This document shows positions 1 to 7,831 of a stretch of DNA of 64,000 nt, one piece after another. Location of the stretch: the NCBI GenBank assembly GCA_012034865.1, contig JAAUOM010000004.1:1-64000 (forward strand), given 5' to 3'. Both the position numbers and the translations under genes were made by a program. Each line of letters opens with the position of its first letter. Position 1 is the stretch's first letter. This DNA comes from Acaryochloris sp. CRU_2_0 (GTDB taxonomy: Bacteria; Cyanobacteriota; Cyanobacteriia; Thermosynechococcales; Thermosynechococcaceae). Below the pieces are notes generated by a model that was not told the origin of the DNA, did no database searches, and saw only the letters and a program-made list of their open reading frames with translations.

Positions 1-124
1 ATCGTCGTCTGAGCAAAGATTACGAGCGTTTGACAGACATGAGCGAGGCGGCGATTTATGCTGTGATGACCCGATTGATGCTCAAGCGATTAGCTGCCTA
101 AAGGTTTACTTTATAAACAGCCTC
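1..124 (+). mobile_element. Right end of an IS5-type insertion sequence (partial)
   Basis: The window opens inside an insertion sequence. The transposase stop is at 99-101, and about 20 bases later the sequence changes abruptly to the coding DNA of a metalloprotease read on the other strand. Read outward-in on the minus strand, the terminus begins GAGGCTGTTTATAAAG near position 124, which has the look of an IS terminal inverted repeat. The left end and target duplication lie outside the window, so the exact boundary is inferred. Confidence 0.7.
3..101 (+). CDS. IS5-family transposase, C-terminal 32 residues only
   Basis: The reading frame from base 3 encodes RRLSKDYERL, then a short helix, ending MLKRLAA and a TAA stop. 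This R-R-L-S-K-D-Y-E signature with a final 'MTRLMLKRLA' helix is typical of the very C-terminus of IS5-family DDE transposases common in cyanobacteria. The catalytic DDE core is upstream of the window. Family assignment is from memory of that C-terminal signature; sub-group is not determinable. Confidence 0.72.
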   Translation, partial: RRLSKDYERLTDMSEAAIYAVMTRLMLKRLAA

Positions 125-1302
125 TGAAAGCTGGTTGGGAAGCCCAAACCAGACGGAGTACCGCCCGTCGTTGGGTTACCATCCAAATCTGCAAACACTA
201 AATACTGGTGGTTCGGCCTAAATGGGATGCTCCCCAAAAGCCCATGGGAAAAGAGCGTCGTCTGCGTTGGCGTATTTTCTGTTATCGCTACCCAGGCTAT
301 GTCTACCGACGAATCGGTAACATCCTGGACTGCATCTACTCTTTGGTCGCTAATTGTATCGCCATTGACAAGTGTTCCTGGTGGATCGATTTGAGCACCA
401 GAATAGACTTGGGCAACTGCTCGGCTTGTCCCTCTTTGCAGTGTAGTAATTACGCCAGATTTAACGTTTGGTTCCATCAAGTTAGCTGGCGGGGCGTTTA
501 CATTCTCATTTGGGTCGCAGTTAAAGACATTGTCATCATACACACCATCATTGTCATCATCTAGACCATTTCCATGACCGAGTCTCAGCACGTGACCGAG
601 TTCATGTGCTAGCGACGCATCAATGGGATCAACCCCCTCTAGCCTAAATGAATTATCAACAACGCTAACATAGCCGTTGATAGCACTAGTTAGACCTGTT
701 GGAGGATTCGCACAAGCATTTGCGCCTCCATTAAGGGTAGTGAAACCTCCCCATCCAGATAACTTGGTAGGCTTTCCCATGTTATCGACAAACTGCCGGA
801 GATTGAGGGCAATCGGTCCCAATAGGGGGGTGTTAAATTGTGCTGCCAAATTGTTCCATGCGGTTTGGCAAGCAGCCACAGCGAGGTCCAATTCCTGGCT
901 ATTCACCTGTGGATCTAAGATGTCTCCTAGCTGTCCTGGGCCACCATTTGCTGGAGGAGTGGGATCGTTGATGATGGGGAAATTGGCTTGGTTAAGAATT
1001 GCGGCAGTCAACGAGCTGCGAAAAGTAATGTTTGCACCCGGTATCCAGATATTGTCGCTCGCTCGCTCGTGCCGCCGCCAGAGAACATTATCAGGATCCG
1101 GCTCCCCTACACCACCTGGGTCCATCACGGCTGGGCTACCTTGAACAGCGCACCACCTAATGGGAATCTGTATCAGACCTGTCCCTGCTTGCGCTATGGG
1201 AACTGCTGTAAATAACCAGAGCACAACTACCAAAAGTCCTGCCATGAGTCGCTTGGCATAGTTAGTTGGGACTGCATGGTCGTGTAAAAGCTTGTTCTTC
1301 AT
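106..1302 (-). CDS. Secreted metzincin-like zinc metalloprotease, 3' end cut off by IS
   Basis: A 398-residue exported protein. An N-terminal signal peptide has basic residues up to about 18, a hydrophobic stretch about 20-34, and probable cleavage after AQA near 39. The zinc site is HELGHVLRLGH at 233-243: His233, Glu234, His237 and His243 fit HExxHxxGxxH except that the conserved Gly is Arg240. LMEPN near 275-279 may be the Met-turn. An Asp/Asn-rich stretch (247-258) looks calcium-binding. The last residues, after SFQ at 391-393, are read from the inverted repeat of the IS ending near 124, so the native C-terminus is missing. The gene lies 2 bp downstream of a small secreted protein gene and is probably cotranscribed with it. 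Protease function is inferred from the motif; substrate is unknown, and the product may be inactive. Confidence 0.8.
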   Translation of the reverse strand: MKNKLLHDHAVPTNYAKRLMAGLLVVVLWLFTAVPIAQAGTGLIQIPIRWCAVQGSPAVMDPGGVGEPDPDNVLWRRHERASDNIWIPGANITFRSSLTAAILNQANFPIINDPTPPANGGPGQLGDILDPQVNSQELDLAVAACQTAWNNLAAQFNTPLLGPIALNLRQFVDNMGKPTKLSGWGGFTTLNGGANACANPPTGLTSAINGYVSVVDNSFRLEGVDPIDASLAHELGHVLRLGHGNGLDDDNDGVYDDNVFNCDPNENVNAPPANLMEPNVKSGVITTLQRGTSRAVAQVYSGAQIDPPGTLVNGDTISDQRVDAVQDVTDSSVDIAWVAITENTPTQTTLFSHGLLGSIPFRPNHQYLVFADLDGNPTTGGTPSGLGFPTSFQRLFIK

Positions 1303-1304
1303 CG

Positions 1305-1580
1305 TTACTCTCCCGCTAGCCCATTACTAGGTGGTAATTGTATTGTGATCTCTTGCGATGTAGTTTTAGTCCGTTTTGCGAGTTGTCTCAGGTGTTTCAC
1401 GTCTGGAAGAGATGGGCGAACCCCTCGCTCAATAGCTGTGCTGGTTTGTTCGCCTATTTGGAGAGTAGGACTAGCAATTGCTGGATAGCTACAGGCAATG
1501 AAGCTAATAAAAGCAGCCATCGATATAGCTATGGCTACTTTAGAGCGAGTAATAGATATCCCAAACCTTTGATTTAGCAT
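1305..1580 (-). CDS. Small secreted protein, unknown function
   Basis: A 91-residue product. Residues 1-36 form a good signal peptide: basic start (Arg5, Arg12, Lys14), hydrophobic segment about 15-33, then a probable AIA-type cleavage site. The remaining ~55 residues are polar, with a KHLRQLAKRTKTT stretch, and end near the start of the metalloprotease gene. The stop at 1305 lies two bases before that gene's ATG at 1302, so the two are almost certainly one operon. I recognise no family. Being tied to a secreted protease, it could be a propeptide-like chaperone, inhibitor or substrate, but that is only a guess from context. Confidence 0.6.
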   Translation of the reverse strand: MLNQRFGISITRSKVAIAISMAAFISFIACSYPAIASPTLQIGEQTSTAIERGVRPSLPDVKHLRQLAKRTKTTSQEITIQLPPSNGLAGE

Positions 1581-1660
1581 AGTTTTACCCTTTTTGTTAG
1601 AGCTATCAATACCGATCTATCAGGCCATAAGGGTCTTCTTACGGCAGATGTTTCAAATGT

Positions 1661-3004
1661 TCACCAAGGACTCCACACCACCTGCACCGAGCAATCCTCC
1701 AAGTCGGCCAACAGATCCATCTCCCAGCGCATCTGAGCAACAATCCCCGCTATCTCACCCTCTTCCTTAAACGCAAACGTCAGCTCGTACTCGATTCCCC
1801 TGGGCTTGATTTTAACCATCTGAAACGAACTCAACACCCGATCCTCAATCGCCCGTCTGACTTTCCCTTTCTTCTGCCCTGGAACCCAGAGCTTCAAGCC
1901 CACCTGAACAACATGCAAGGGCATCGCCACCGCCCGAATCTGGGGCCATTCTTTGGGGTCCTCAACGAGGGTCTCCAACTCAATCTCGTCCCCCGGTGTT
2001 TCCCCAGCTTGGCCATCCGCAAACAATTGCAAAAACTGTTCCTCAGCCTGTATCTGCAACGCCCGCTGACTGTAGCGCTCAAAACTCCTCTCCGATTTGT
2101 GACGGGTAATCTGCCTCGCCAACAACGGATTCATTCCCCGACTCACCATCTGCGTGGCCACCGTATGTCGCCCTCGATGCGGATGTGAATCTTCTACCCC
2201 AGCAATAGCCGCCAACTCCTTAACTACCTTGTAGATGCCCCAATAGCTCAACCGCTGACCCTTGCTGTTATTCGACTCCGACACAAATAACGGCGACTCA
2301 GAGCCAACCTCTTCACCCCTAGCGCAAAGATACCCTTGCAAAGCAGCGATCGCCTCCGGCAACAAGGGCACCTGACCCACACTGTCATCCTTCGCTTCCC
2401 GGATGTGTAACCGCTGACCATCAAAATCAGCCAGATTCAGTGCCTCCACCTCCCTAGCCCTCAATCCATGCAGCAACACCCACAGCAAAGCCCGATCGCG
2501 TTGAGCGGTCTGTCCTCGCTGCTCGGTAGCCGCAAACAACCGCTTTACCTCATCGGCTGACCACTCCTGAGATTGCACGGGATCAGGTTTGGGCATCTCA
2601 ATCAGTAGCATCGGGTCTTTGGCAATATAATCCCGACTGCACAGCCATTTGAATAGGCTTTGGAGGGCTGCTAGGGCCAGATTGATTGTGGCGGGCGATC
2701 GCTTTCCGCCGCGTTCTGAGGGCAAGGCTTTGAGGTGTTCCTTATAGCGATCCATATCCCTGGCTGTAATATCCTGCCAACCCTTGTCTGTCCAGTTCAG
2801 AAAGGCTCTGAATGCCCGTTCATAAGACTTGTGGGTGTTAGGTCGCAACTCCCGGCTGCGAAAATATTCCTCCACCCGTGACCAGCGTAGGTCTGCTGGG
2901 GTTGAAGGGGGATGGGGTGATCTCTGGTTGTGAGAATGCACGGCTGGAACCGGAGCGAGGGTGGGAGGGACAACGGGAATGAGTTTAACTGCTGGGATGG
3001 TCAT
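1661..3004 (-). CDS. Tyrosine recombinase (phage-type integrase) with extra C-terminal domain
   Basis: A 447-residue site-specific recombinase. After a proline-rich leader (1-38) comes a SAM-like core-binding domain (about 40-145), then the catalytic domain (about 148-325). The active-site set is visible: Arg182 (GLRARE), Lys205 (EAKDD), His276 and Arg279 (HRGRH), His302 (RHKS) and nucleophile Tyr311 (FERYSQ). A further ~115 residues (about 333-447) follow that I cannot assign; they look like a folded, strand-rich domain. The start codon overlaps the hicB stop by 4 bp (ATGA), so translation is coupled to the toxin-antitoxin pair. No attachment site was identified, so whether it mobilises this region is unknown. 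Confidence 0.9.
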   Translation of the reverse strand: MTIPAVKLIPVVPPTLAPVPAVHSHNQRSPHPPSTPADLRWSRVEEYFRSRELRPNTHKSYERAFRAFLNWTDKGWQDITARDMDRYKEHLKALPSERGGKRSPATINLALAALQSLFKWLCSRDYIAKDPMLLIEMPKPDPVQSQEWSADEVKRLFAATEQRGQTAQRDRALLWVLLHGLRAREVEALNLADFDGQRLHIREAKDDSVGQVPLLPEAIAALQGYLCARGEEVGSESPLFVSESNNSKGQRLSYWGIYKVVKELAAIAGVEDSHPHRGRHTVATQMVSRGMNPLLARQITRHKSERSFERYSQRALQIQAEEQFLQLFADGQAGETPGDEIELETLVEDPKEWPQIRAVAMPLHVVQVGLKLWVPGQKKGKVRRAIEDRVLSSFQMVKIKPRGIEYELTFAFKEEGEIAGIVAQMRWEMDLLADLEDCSVQVVWSPW

Positions 3005-3354
3005 GGCTTGGCCTGTCGAGCGTTGATCACTTCATCAGCAGCCTTAACCAGCACTTCATCCATCCAAGCATTGATACTCTTCTGAGTTTTGCTTGCAGCA
3101 ATGAAGATCTTATGGTGGTGCTCAGGTGTGGTTCTGAACGGCAGTTTCCCGGAAAAGGGCTTATTGGGCTCTTGACCCAATGACTCGCAAAACTCTAAGT
3201 AGTCATCGACAGAATCCTGAAAAGCCTGTTTTGCTTGATTAACGGTTTCTCCCTTGAACGTCACCACATCCCGAATATCTAACACCCGTCCAAAGAGAAT
3301 CCCTGACTCGGCATCAATTTCAATCTGTCCCGCGTAGCCTTTATAGTGCAACAT
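3001..3354 (-). CDS. hicB: HicB-family antitoxin
   Basis: A 117-residue protein. The N-terminal half has the HicB partial RNase-H-like fold pattern: YKGYAGQIEID, then GILFGRVLDIRD, then a GETVNQAKQAFQDSVDDYLE helix. The C-terminal part (about 80-117) resembles a short ribbon-helix-helix/CopG-like DNA-binding segment. In this family the protein neutralises HicA and usually represses its own promoter. It begins 3 bp after the hicA stop and its stop overlaps the integrase start, giving a three-gene operon. Confidence 0.88.
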   Translation of the reverse strand: MLHYKGYAGQIEIDAESGILFGRVLDIRDVVTFKGETVNQAKQAFQDSVDDYLEFCESLGQEPNKPFSGKLPFRTTPEHHHKIFIAASKTQKSINAWMDEVLVKAADEVINARQAKP

Positions 3355-3357
3355 TGA

Positions 3358-3624
3358 TCAATCCCCTTCTCCTAACGTAATTCCTGCATTGACCAAAAAC
3401 TCTCGCACCGATTTCACCACACCCTTGTCCGCAACTCGCTCCGGGTGAGGCTCATGAAAGACGGCGCGTTGTTGGTTCAGCATCACCCTGACCCGGCTCC
3501 CTCTGCCTTGAGTGACGGTGACCCCAAGACCCTCAAATAACGTGACGATATCTTTCCATGCAATATTGGCAGGAATAGGATCAGTGAAAATTGCTTTCAG
3601 CGTCTTGGCCTGTTTGCTATTCAT
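3358..3624 (-). CDS. hicA: HicA-family toxin (mRNA interferase)
   Basis: An 88-residue protein with a small dsRBD-like fold: a start helix (TLKAIFTDP), WKDIVTLFEGLGV, the GRGSRVRVML strand, then AVFHEPHPE and a C-terminal helix KSVREFLVNAGI. In this subgroup the histidine that follows GS in classical HicA is replaced by Arg (GSRVRV), a variant I know from other HicA proteins with the same 'FHxPHP' segment. It is first in the hicA-hicB-integrase operon. Toxin activity is inferred from family and from the adjoining hicB. Confidence 0.85.
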   Translation of the reverse strand: MNSKQAKTLKAIFTDPIPANIAWKDIVTLFEGLGVTVTQGRGSRVRVMLNQQRAVFHEPHPERVADKGVVKSVREFLVNAGITLGEGD

Positions 3625-3702
3625 CCTTGGGTAAAATCAATCCGCATTGTTGAACAAATTACCCACTCCTGCTGCTATAGCTCTCTAACTCTTAGTGCTG
3701 AC

Positions 3703-3721
3703 GATATCAATATATGATATC
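3703..3721. promoter_or_regulatory. Perfect 7-bp inverted repeat upstream of hicA, candidate operator
   Basis: GATATCA at 3703-3709 and TGATATC at 3715-3721 are perfect inverted repeats around a 5-base ATATA centre. The site is about 80 bp upstream of the hicA start, between hicA and the divergent nuclease-like ORF. HicB antitoxins commonly bind such palindromes to repress their own operon, so an autoregulatory operator is a reasonable inference. No transcription start is known. Confidence 0.5.
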
Positions 3722-3810
3722 ATGTTGATTTAAAATGTGATTCATCGCCGCGATCTCCACTTTCTAAACGTCAAACCCTTGAAAAACGGAACTTAGGATT
3801 TATTTTAAGA

Positions 3811-4356
3811 TTGTCTACTCCAAATAAAAAGATTGATTTGTCACAAGCAGATGATCAACTAGAGCGAGATATTACACAAGGTCTTTCTATTTATATCGAT
3901 ACAGCAAGATCAGGATTTGAACCCTTCATTCTGAGAACAGAATGGTTTGAAAATGAACAGCGAAAATCATCGCCAGCACGCCAAAAGCAATACGATTTGG
4001 CTTTTATCTGGTCTAGCCCCCCCAATATCAGAATAGTCTGGCCTTTAGAAGCCAAAGTTCTACATTCAGATGGTTCAGTTTTTGAGTATGTTAAAGAAAT
4101 TACAGATAACTACCTTACCTGTCGGTATTCGCCATTCTCTAGTGAAGCAGGAATGCTTGTTTATCTCCTCAAAGGCAGTCCTAAAAAGGCATTTGGTAAT
4201 ATTGTAAAATCTGTCCCATGTCTGTTGGCTGATCACGTAGATTTTCCGAACCGTGACCACAAAACCTCAGACCATCAGCGCATAGTCTCAGCCGGTAAAA
4301 GCTATCCCAGCAACTTCCGTTGTCATCATCTAATTTTGAAGATTCTTAACGACTAG
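3811..4356 (+). CDS. Hypothetical protein, possible restriction-type nuclease, 5' end uncertain
   Basis: A 181-residue product from a TTG codon. The same frame stays open upstream to a TGA at 3715-3717 and its residues (SKRQTLEKRN) look coding, but that extension has no ATG or GTG, so the true start may be lost or unusual. YDLAFIW (about 63-69) followed by WPLEAKVL (about 80-87) gives the D...ExK spacing of PD-(D/E)xK nucleases. The tail (about 145-181) contains His and Cys residues (RCHHL). I do not recognise a named family. The gene is divergent from hicAB and followed directly by a dead transposase, an accessory setting. Nuclease function is speculative. Confidence 0.55.
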   Translation: MSTPNKKIDLSQADDQLERDITQGLSIYIDTARSGFEPFILRTEWFENEQRKSSPARQKQYDLAFIWSSPPNIRIVWPLEAKVLHSDGSVFEYVKEITDNYLTCRYSPFSSEAGMLVYLLKGSPKKAFGNIVKSVPCLLADHVDFPNRDHKTSDHQRIVSAGKSYPSNFRCHHLILKILND

Positions 4357-4685
4357 ATGCGGTAGAAGCCTGTTTATGGCAAGAGGATGTGGAGGTTGCG
4401 ATGGCACGGTTTGACCCTTGGTAACACCAGCGGGTGAGTCCTTTTATGGCCTACCTCAACAAGCATTGAGAACGGATTGTCAACTATGGCTATTACCAAG
4501 CAGAAGGGATCTCCATTAGTTCCGGTATGATTGAATCAACGGTCAAGTGGAACAAAGACAATGTGCCGCAGGTGCTGAAGCAGCGCTCTGCCTACCTCAA
4601 TGGGCAGTTCTTAAAGCGAGGCTTACAAAGCAGGGATGCACTCCTTATGCGGCTTGAGCTGACTATGAAGCCGAGATACGTGTAA
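4356..4685 (+). pseudogene. Degraded ISKra4-type transposase remnant
   Basis: One continuous frame from 4356 to the TAA at 4683-4685 reads like the C-terminal part of an ISKra4-family transposase: DAVEACLWQED, then YYQAEGISISSGMIESTVK, then NVPQVLKQRSAYLNG. Two in-frame stops (after RFDPW and after NKH) interrupt it. The segment that normally separates STVK from the PQVL region is shortened, indicating an internal deletion. The rest of the transposase is absent. No single-base correction restores it, so this is true decay. Confidence 0.75.
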
Positions 4686-4690
4686 AAAAG

Positions 4691-4820
4691 CTCAGTACAG
4701 GACAAAAAATTCAAAACTGCGAAGGAAACCCTTATGAAACCCTTGTCCATCAAAAGTTCCGATAGTTTTAACCGAAATCGTTGTCAGAAAAAGGTTCCAA
4801 GCTTTTTGTCCTGTACTGAG
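4691..4820. repeat. 130-bp element with perfect 18-bp terminal inverted repeats (MITE-like)
   Basis: CTCAGTACAGGACAAAAA at 4691-4708 and its exact reverse complement at 4803-4820 bound a 130-bp noncoding stretch. It starts 5 bp after the stop of the dead ISKra4-type transposase. It could be a miniature inverted-repeat element, or the right end of that IS carrying an internal second copy. I see no convincing target duplication beyond a possible 2-bp AG on each side. Confidence 0.7.
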
Positions 4821-4868
4821 AGCTGGAACTGCCGTTGTTCACGTCAGTTCTTGGGATAAAGGGTAACT

Positions 4869-5570
4869 ATGGCCAAGCGATGGTTAAAAATTGTCGGGGG
4901 TGGGGTGGCGATCGCACTCTTCGCCTTAGGGGCGACCTGGTTGAGTCGCAATGCCATTTTAGACTCTGTGTTGGAAGGGGCAATTAAAGATACCACTGGG
5001 GTCAGTGCCGAGATTGAAGGGCTGGACTTTCAACCTTTTGCTGGAGATTTGAGGATCCAAACCCTAACCCTCAAGAATCCGCAAGGCTTTTCCACGCCCC
5101 ACCTGATCAAAATTCAAAAATTTGACCTCAAATTTCAGCTCTCTAACCTCTGGCAAGATCCAGTAGAGATTGAATCCCTGACGGTTAATGGCATTGATCT
5201 CAACGTCGAGCAGCAGATTCCCAATAATAATCTGGCAACGGTCGTCGAGACCTTACAATCCGATCCGCCCGCAAATACGAGTAAGGAAAAAGTAGTCAAG
5301 ATTGGTCGGTTATCGATTCGCAACATCAAGGCTTTAATTCAGGTGAATGCCATTGGTGATCTGGGTTTAGAAGAAAATTTAAACCTGGGAGAGATTGACT
5401 TGACCAATGTTACCTCCACCAATGCCGAGGGGAAATTATCGGTTGCGATCGCCAATGCTGTGATCACCGCTTTGCTGCAAAAAATCTCCCAGCAGGACTT
5501 ACCCTTCAAACTCGATGGCGAGAATCCCACCCAAGATCTACCCATTGATATTGAAGAGCTAATTCCCTAG
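4869..5570 (+). CDS. AsmA-like membrane-anchored protein
   Basis: A 233-residue protein. A single N-terminal membrane segment (about 8-25, GGGVAIALFALGATWL) is followed by a domain typical of AsmA/DUF748-like lipid-related envelope proteins: VSAEIEGLDFQPFAGDLRI, then NLWQDPVEIESLTVNGIDL. The C-terminal ~90 residues are beta-rich and polar, ending PIDIEELIP. Such proteins span or line the periplasm. The exact role is unknown. It stands alone, 48 bp after the inverted-repeat element and convergent with gltX. The start ATG follows a weak GGG-containing ribosome site. Confidence 0.6.
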   Translation: MAKRWLKIVGGGVAIALFALGATWLSRNAILDSVLEGAIKDTTGVSAEIEGLDFQPFAGDLRIQTLTLKNPQGFSTPHLIKIQKFDLKFQLSNLWQDPVEIESLTVNGIDLNVEQQIPNNNLATVVETLQSDPPANTSKEKVVKIGRLSIRNIKALIQVNAIGDLGLEENLNLGEIDLTNVTSTNAEGKLSVAIANAVITALLQKISQQDLPFKLDGENPTQDLPIDIEELIP

Positions 5571-5714
5571 TCTTCCTAGTTCCAGCCTATTTTGTGTGAG
5601 TTAAAGATAGGAAAGGACGTCTACTATTGAGAGGGGAAGTAATCAGAAAGTTACAGAACCAGTTCATCGCAGTAAAGGTTAGGTTAATGTCCAGACAAGG
5701 ATCAATCCTGAGGT

Positions 5715-7184
5715 TTAGCCAGCGTGAGAGCAGGCAAAGTCTAGAGCTTTCTGTAAGCGTTTGAGATCTTCGCTCCGTTGATGGAGCAACAACCAAGACT
5801 CCAGCAAATCCGGGCCATGGAGATCTCCCGTCAGGGCAGCCCTAAGCGATCGCATCACTAACCCTTTCTTGAGGTTATGGTCTTTCACCGTCTGATTAAT
5901 GCAATCTTGAGCGGTTTGCGCGGATAACTCAGCCTGGGAGTCGAGTTGATTGACAATTCCTTCCAAGGCTGTTTCTGCACCGTCTTGTCTCAACTGTTTT
6001 TGCGCCTCATCCGTCCAAGTCAACTCCCGCGTGAATAGGAACTCTGTCATTGCCACAGCATCTTTGAGGCGTACCAAACTGGGTCTAATCAGCAGACTCA
6101 GTTGTTCTAACCAAGGCCGTTCAGCAATGGGGTCAAAGTCGTAGTCTACCTGCTGCCAATAGGGAATTAAAGCATCTGTCAACGCCGACAAAGACAATTT
6201 TTCCTCGTCATGGAGATATTGGCTACTCAGCCAATCTAATTTATCCCAATCAAATTTAGCCCCTGCTTTATTCACCCGCTCAAAATCAAAGTGAGCCGCT
6301 GCTTCACTGAGGCTAAAAATCTCTTGGGTTGGATCTGGCGGAGACCACCCCAGTAAGGTCATATAGTTGGCCAATGCAGGCGCAATAAACCCCATCTCCT
6401 GAAAATCGGAGATAGAGGTTACCCCATCTCGTTTGGAGAGTTTGCGTCCCTCCGAGTTCAAAATCAGGGGCGTATGAGCAAATTCAGGAATTGCTCCTGC
6501 CAAAGCCTCATAGAGCAGAATTTGCTTGGCCGTATTGGCAATATGGTCTTCTCCGCGAATCACATGGGTAATCTGCAAATCTAGATCATCCACGACCACG
6601 GCTAGATTGTAGAGGGGTTGGCCGATCTCACCAGAAGCAGTGGCCCTGGCTATGACCATATCTCCCCCTAGATCGCGTCCCTGCCAATGCATCGAACCTC
6701 GCACCAGATCTGGCCAGGTGATGGCTTGATCATCCTCAATCATGAATCGAATCACGGGTTGACGACCTTCGGCTTGAAATGCTGCTTCCTGGGCTGGGGT
6801 CAAATGGCGATGCCGATTGTCATAACGGGGGGCTTCTCCGCACGTTTTTTGGGCTGCTCGCATCTCGTCCAGCTCTGCTGAGGTGCAATAGCAGCGGTAG
6901 GCAACGCCTTGATCTAAGAGCTTTTGAATCGCCGCCTGATAGAGATGGAGGCGCTGGGATTGAAAAAAAGGACCTTCATCCCAATTCATCCCTAGCCAGC
7001 TCAAGCCATCTAGAATATTTTGGGTGTATTCGGGGCGCGATCGCTCTTGATCGGTATCTTCAATCCGTAAAATGAAGGTTCCCTGATAGTGGCGGGCATA
7101 GAGCCAGTTAAATACTGCCGTTCTAGCAGTACCAATATGCAAATTACCCGTAGGGCTAGGGGCGATACGAACTCGAACGTTCAC
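5715..7184 (-). CDS. gltX: Glutamyl-tRNA synthetase
   Basis: Class I synthetase that charges tRNA-Glu, supplying both translation and, in cyanobacteria, the C5 route to tetrapyrroles. I start it at GTG 7184, giving the standard N-terminus [13 protein letters not shown]; a TTG seven codons upstream would extend it. The HIGH motif is HIGT (residues 16-19), the KMSKS loop is KLSKRDG, and the GEDH sequence of the catalytic domain is present. About 489 residues is the normal bacterial length. A tRNA-Asp gene lies about 110 bp upstream in the same orientation. Confidence 0.96.
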   Translation of the reverse strand: MNVRVRIAPSPTGNLHIGTARTAVFNWLYARHYQGTFILRIEDTDQERSRPEYTQNILDGLSWLGMNWDEGPFFQSQRLHLYQAAIQKLLDQGVAYRCYCTSAELDEMRAAQKTCGEAPRYDNRHRHLTPAQEAAFQAEGRQPVIRFMIEDDQAITWPDLVRGSMHWQGRDLGGDMVIARATASGEIGQPLYNLAVVVDDLDLQITHVIRGEDHIANTAKQILLYEALAGAIPEFAHTPLILNSEGRKLSKRDGVTSISDFQEMGFIAPALANYMTLLGWSPPDPTQEIFSLSEAAAHFDFERVNKAGAKFDWDKLDWLSSQYLHDEEKLSLSALTDALIPYWQQVDYDFDPIAERPWLEQLSLLIRPSLVRLKDAVAMTEFLFTRELTWTDEAQKQLRQDGAETALEGIVNQLDSQAELSAQTAQDCINQTVKDHNLKKGLVMRSLRAALTGDLHGPDLLESWLLLHQRSEDLKRLQKALDFACSHAG

Positions 7185-7295
7185 AAACTCTCTCAACTTA
7201 GACAACTCTCAGACTCTATTCTACTGACAAAGCCATGGACGAAAGGGAATCATCGCCTCTTGCAGGGGCTTTAGCCAGGGACTAGCAGTTGAGAA

Positions 7296-7369
7296 CGGGA
7301 CTGACGGGATTCGAACCCGCAACTTCCGCCGTGACAGGGCGGTGCTCTAACCGGTTGAACTACAGTCCC
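7296..7369 (-). tRNA. tRNA-Asp (GTC)
   Basis: On the minus strand the 74-nt gene folds as a full cloverleaf. The acceptor stem GGGACTG pairs with CAGTCCC; the anticodon stem is CCGCC/GGCGG around CTGTCAC with anticodon GTC; the T arm carries GGTTCGAATCC. The discriminator base is G at 7296, and CCA is not encoded. All stems pair without mismatch. Confidence 0.96.
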
Positions 7370-7474
7370 TCGTGTTGAGCAATCTTTATTGTGCTAATAG
7401 ATACAGCATTTGTCAAACATATCGTTTGCCATGTTTGCCGTCTCACCCATACATAGAGATCTGGATATAGACCG

Positions 7475-7831
7475 TCAAGCAGAGTGAACGCGCTGCGATA
7501 GTAATTGTTCTTCTAGCGCGGCAATCCGGTTGTAGGCAGCCGTTAGTTGAGCGGTGAGACGCTGAATTTGAATTTCTGAGGTAATGGGTTTTTCGCCTTG
7601 TTGTTCAGGGGCTTCAAAGGTATTCCTTTCGGCCAGCACATCTTTATGGCTCATACTAGGGCTGGTATGCAAAGAAGATTCATAGATGACTCCTGCAAAT
7701 GGCTGGCTATGAGGATGCAACGCTTGCTGGGACAATGCGGTCGTCAGTTTATGATCAAGCTGCTTGATCACTTGGTGGAGGGCATCAACATTCTCACTCA
7801 CCTGCGTGAGTTGTTCTTGAACAAGATCCAT
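7475..7831 (-). CDS. Small coiled-coil protein, unknown function
   Basis: A 118-residue soluble protein. The N-terminal ~35 residues (VSENVDALHQVIKQLDHKL) and the C-terminal ~35 residues (IQRLTAQLTAAYNRIAALEEQL) have clear heptad spacing for coiled coils. They are joined by a polar middle with no motif I recognise. No signal peptide or membrane segment. It stands alone between tRNA-Asp and a divergent solute-binding protein gene. Conservation in cyanobacteria seems likely but cannot be tested here. Confidence 0.6.
   Translation of the reverse strand: MDLVQEQLTQVSENVDALHQVIKQLDHKLTTALSQQALHPHSQPFAGVIYESSLHTSPSMSHKDVLAERNTFEAPEQQGEKPITSEIQIQRLTAQLTAAYNRIAALEEQLLSQRVHSA

Noticed and set aside
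208-1215. Plus-strand open frames opposite the metalloprotease gene
   Set aside because: They are antisense shadows with no recognisable protein features; the minus-strand frame has a signal peptide and zinc motif.
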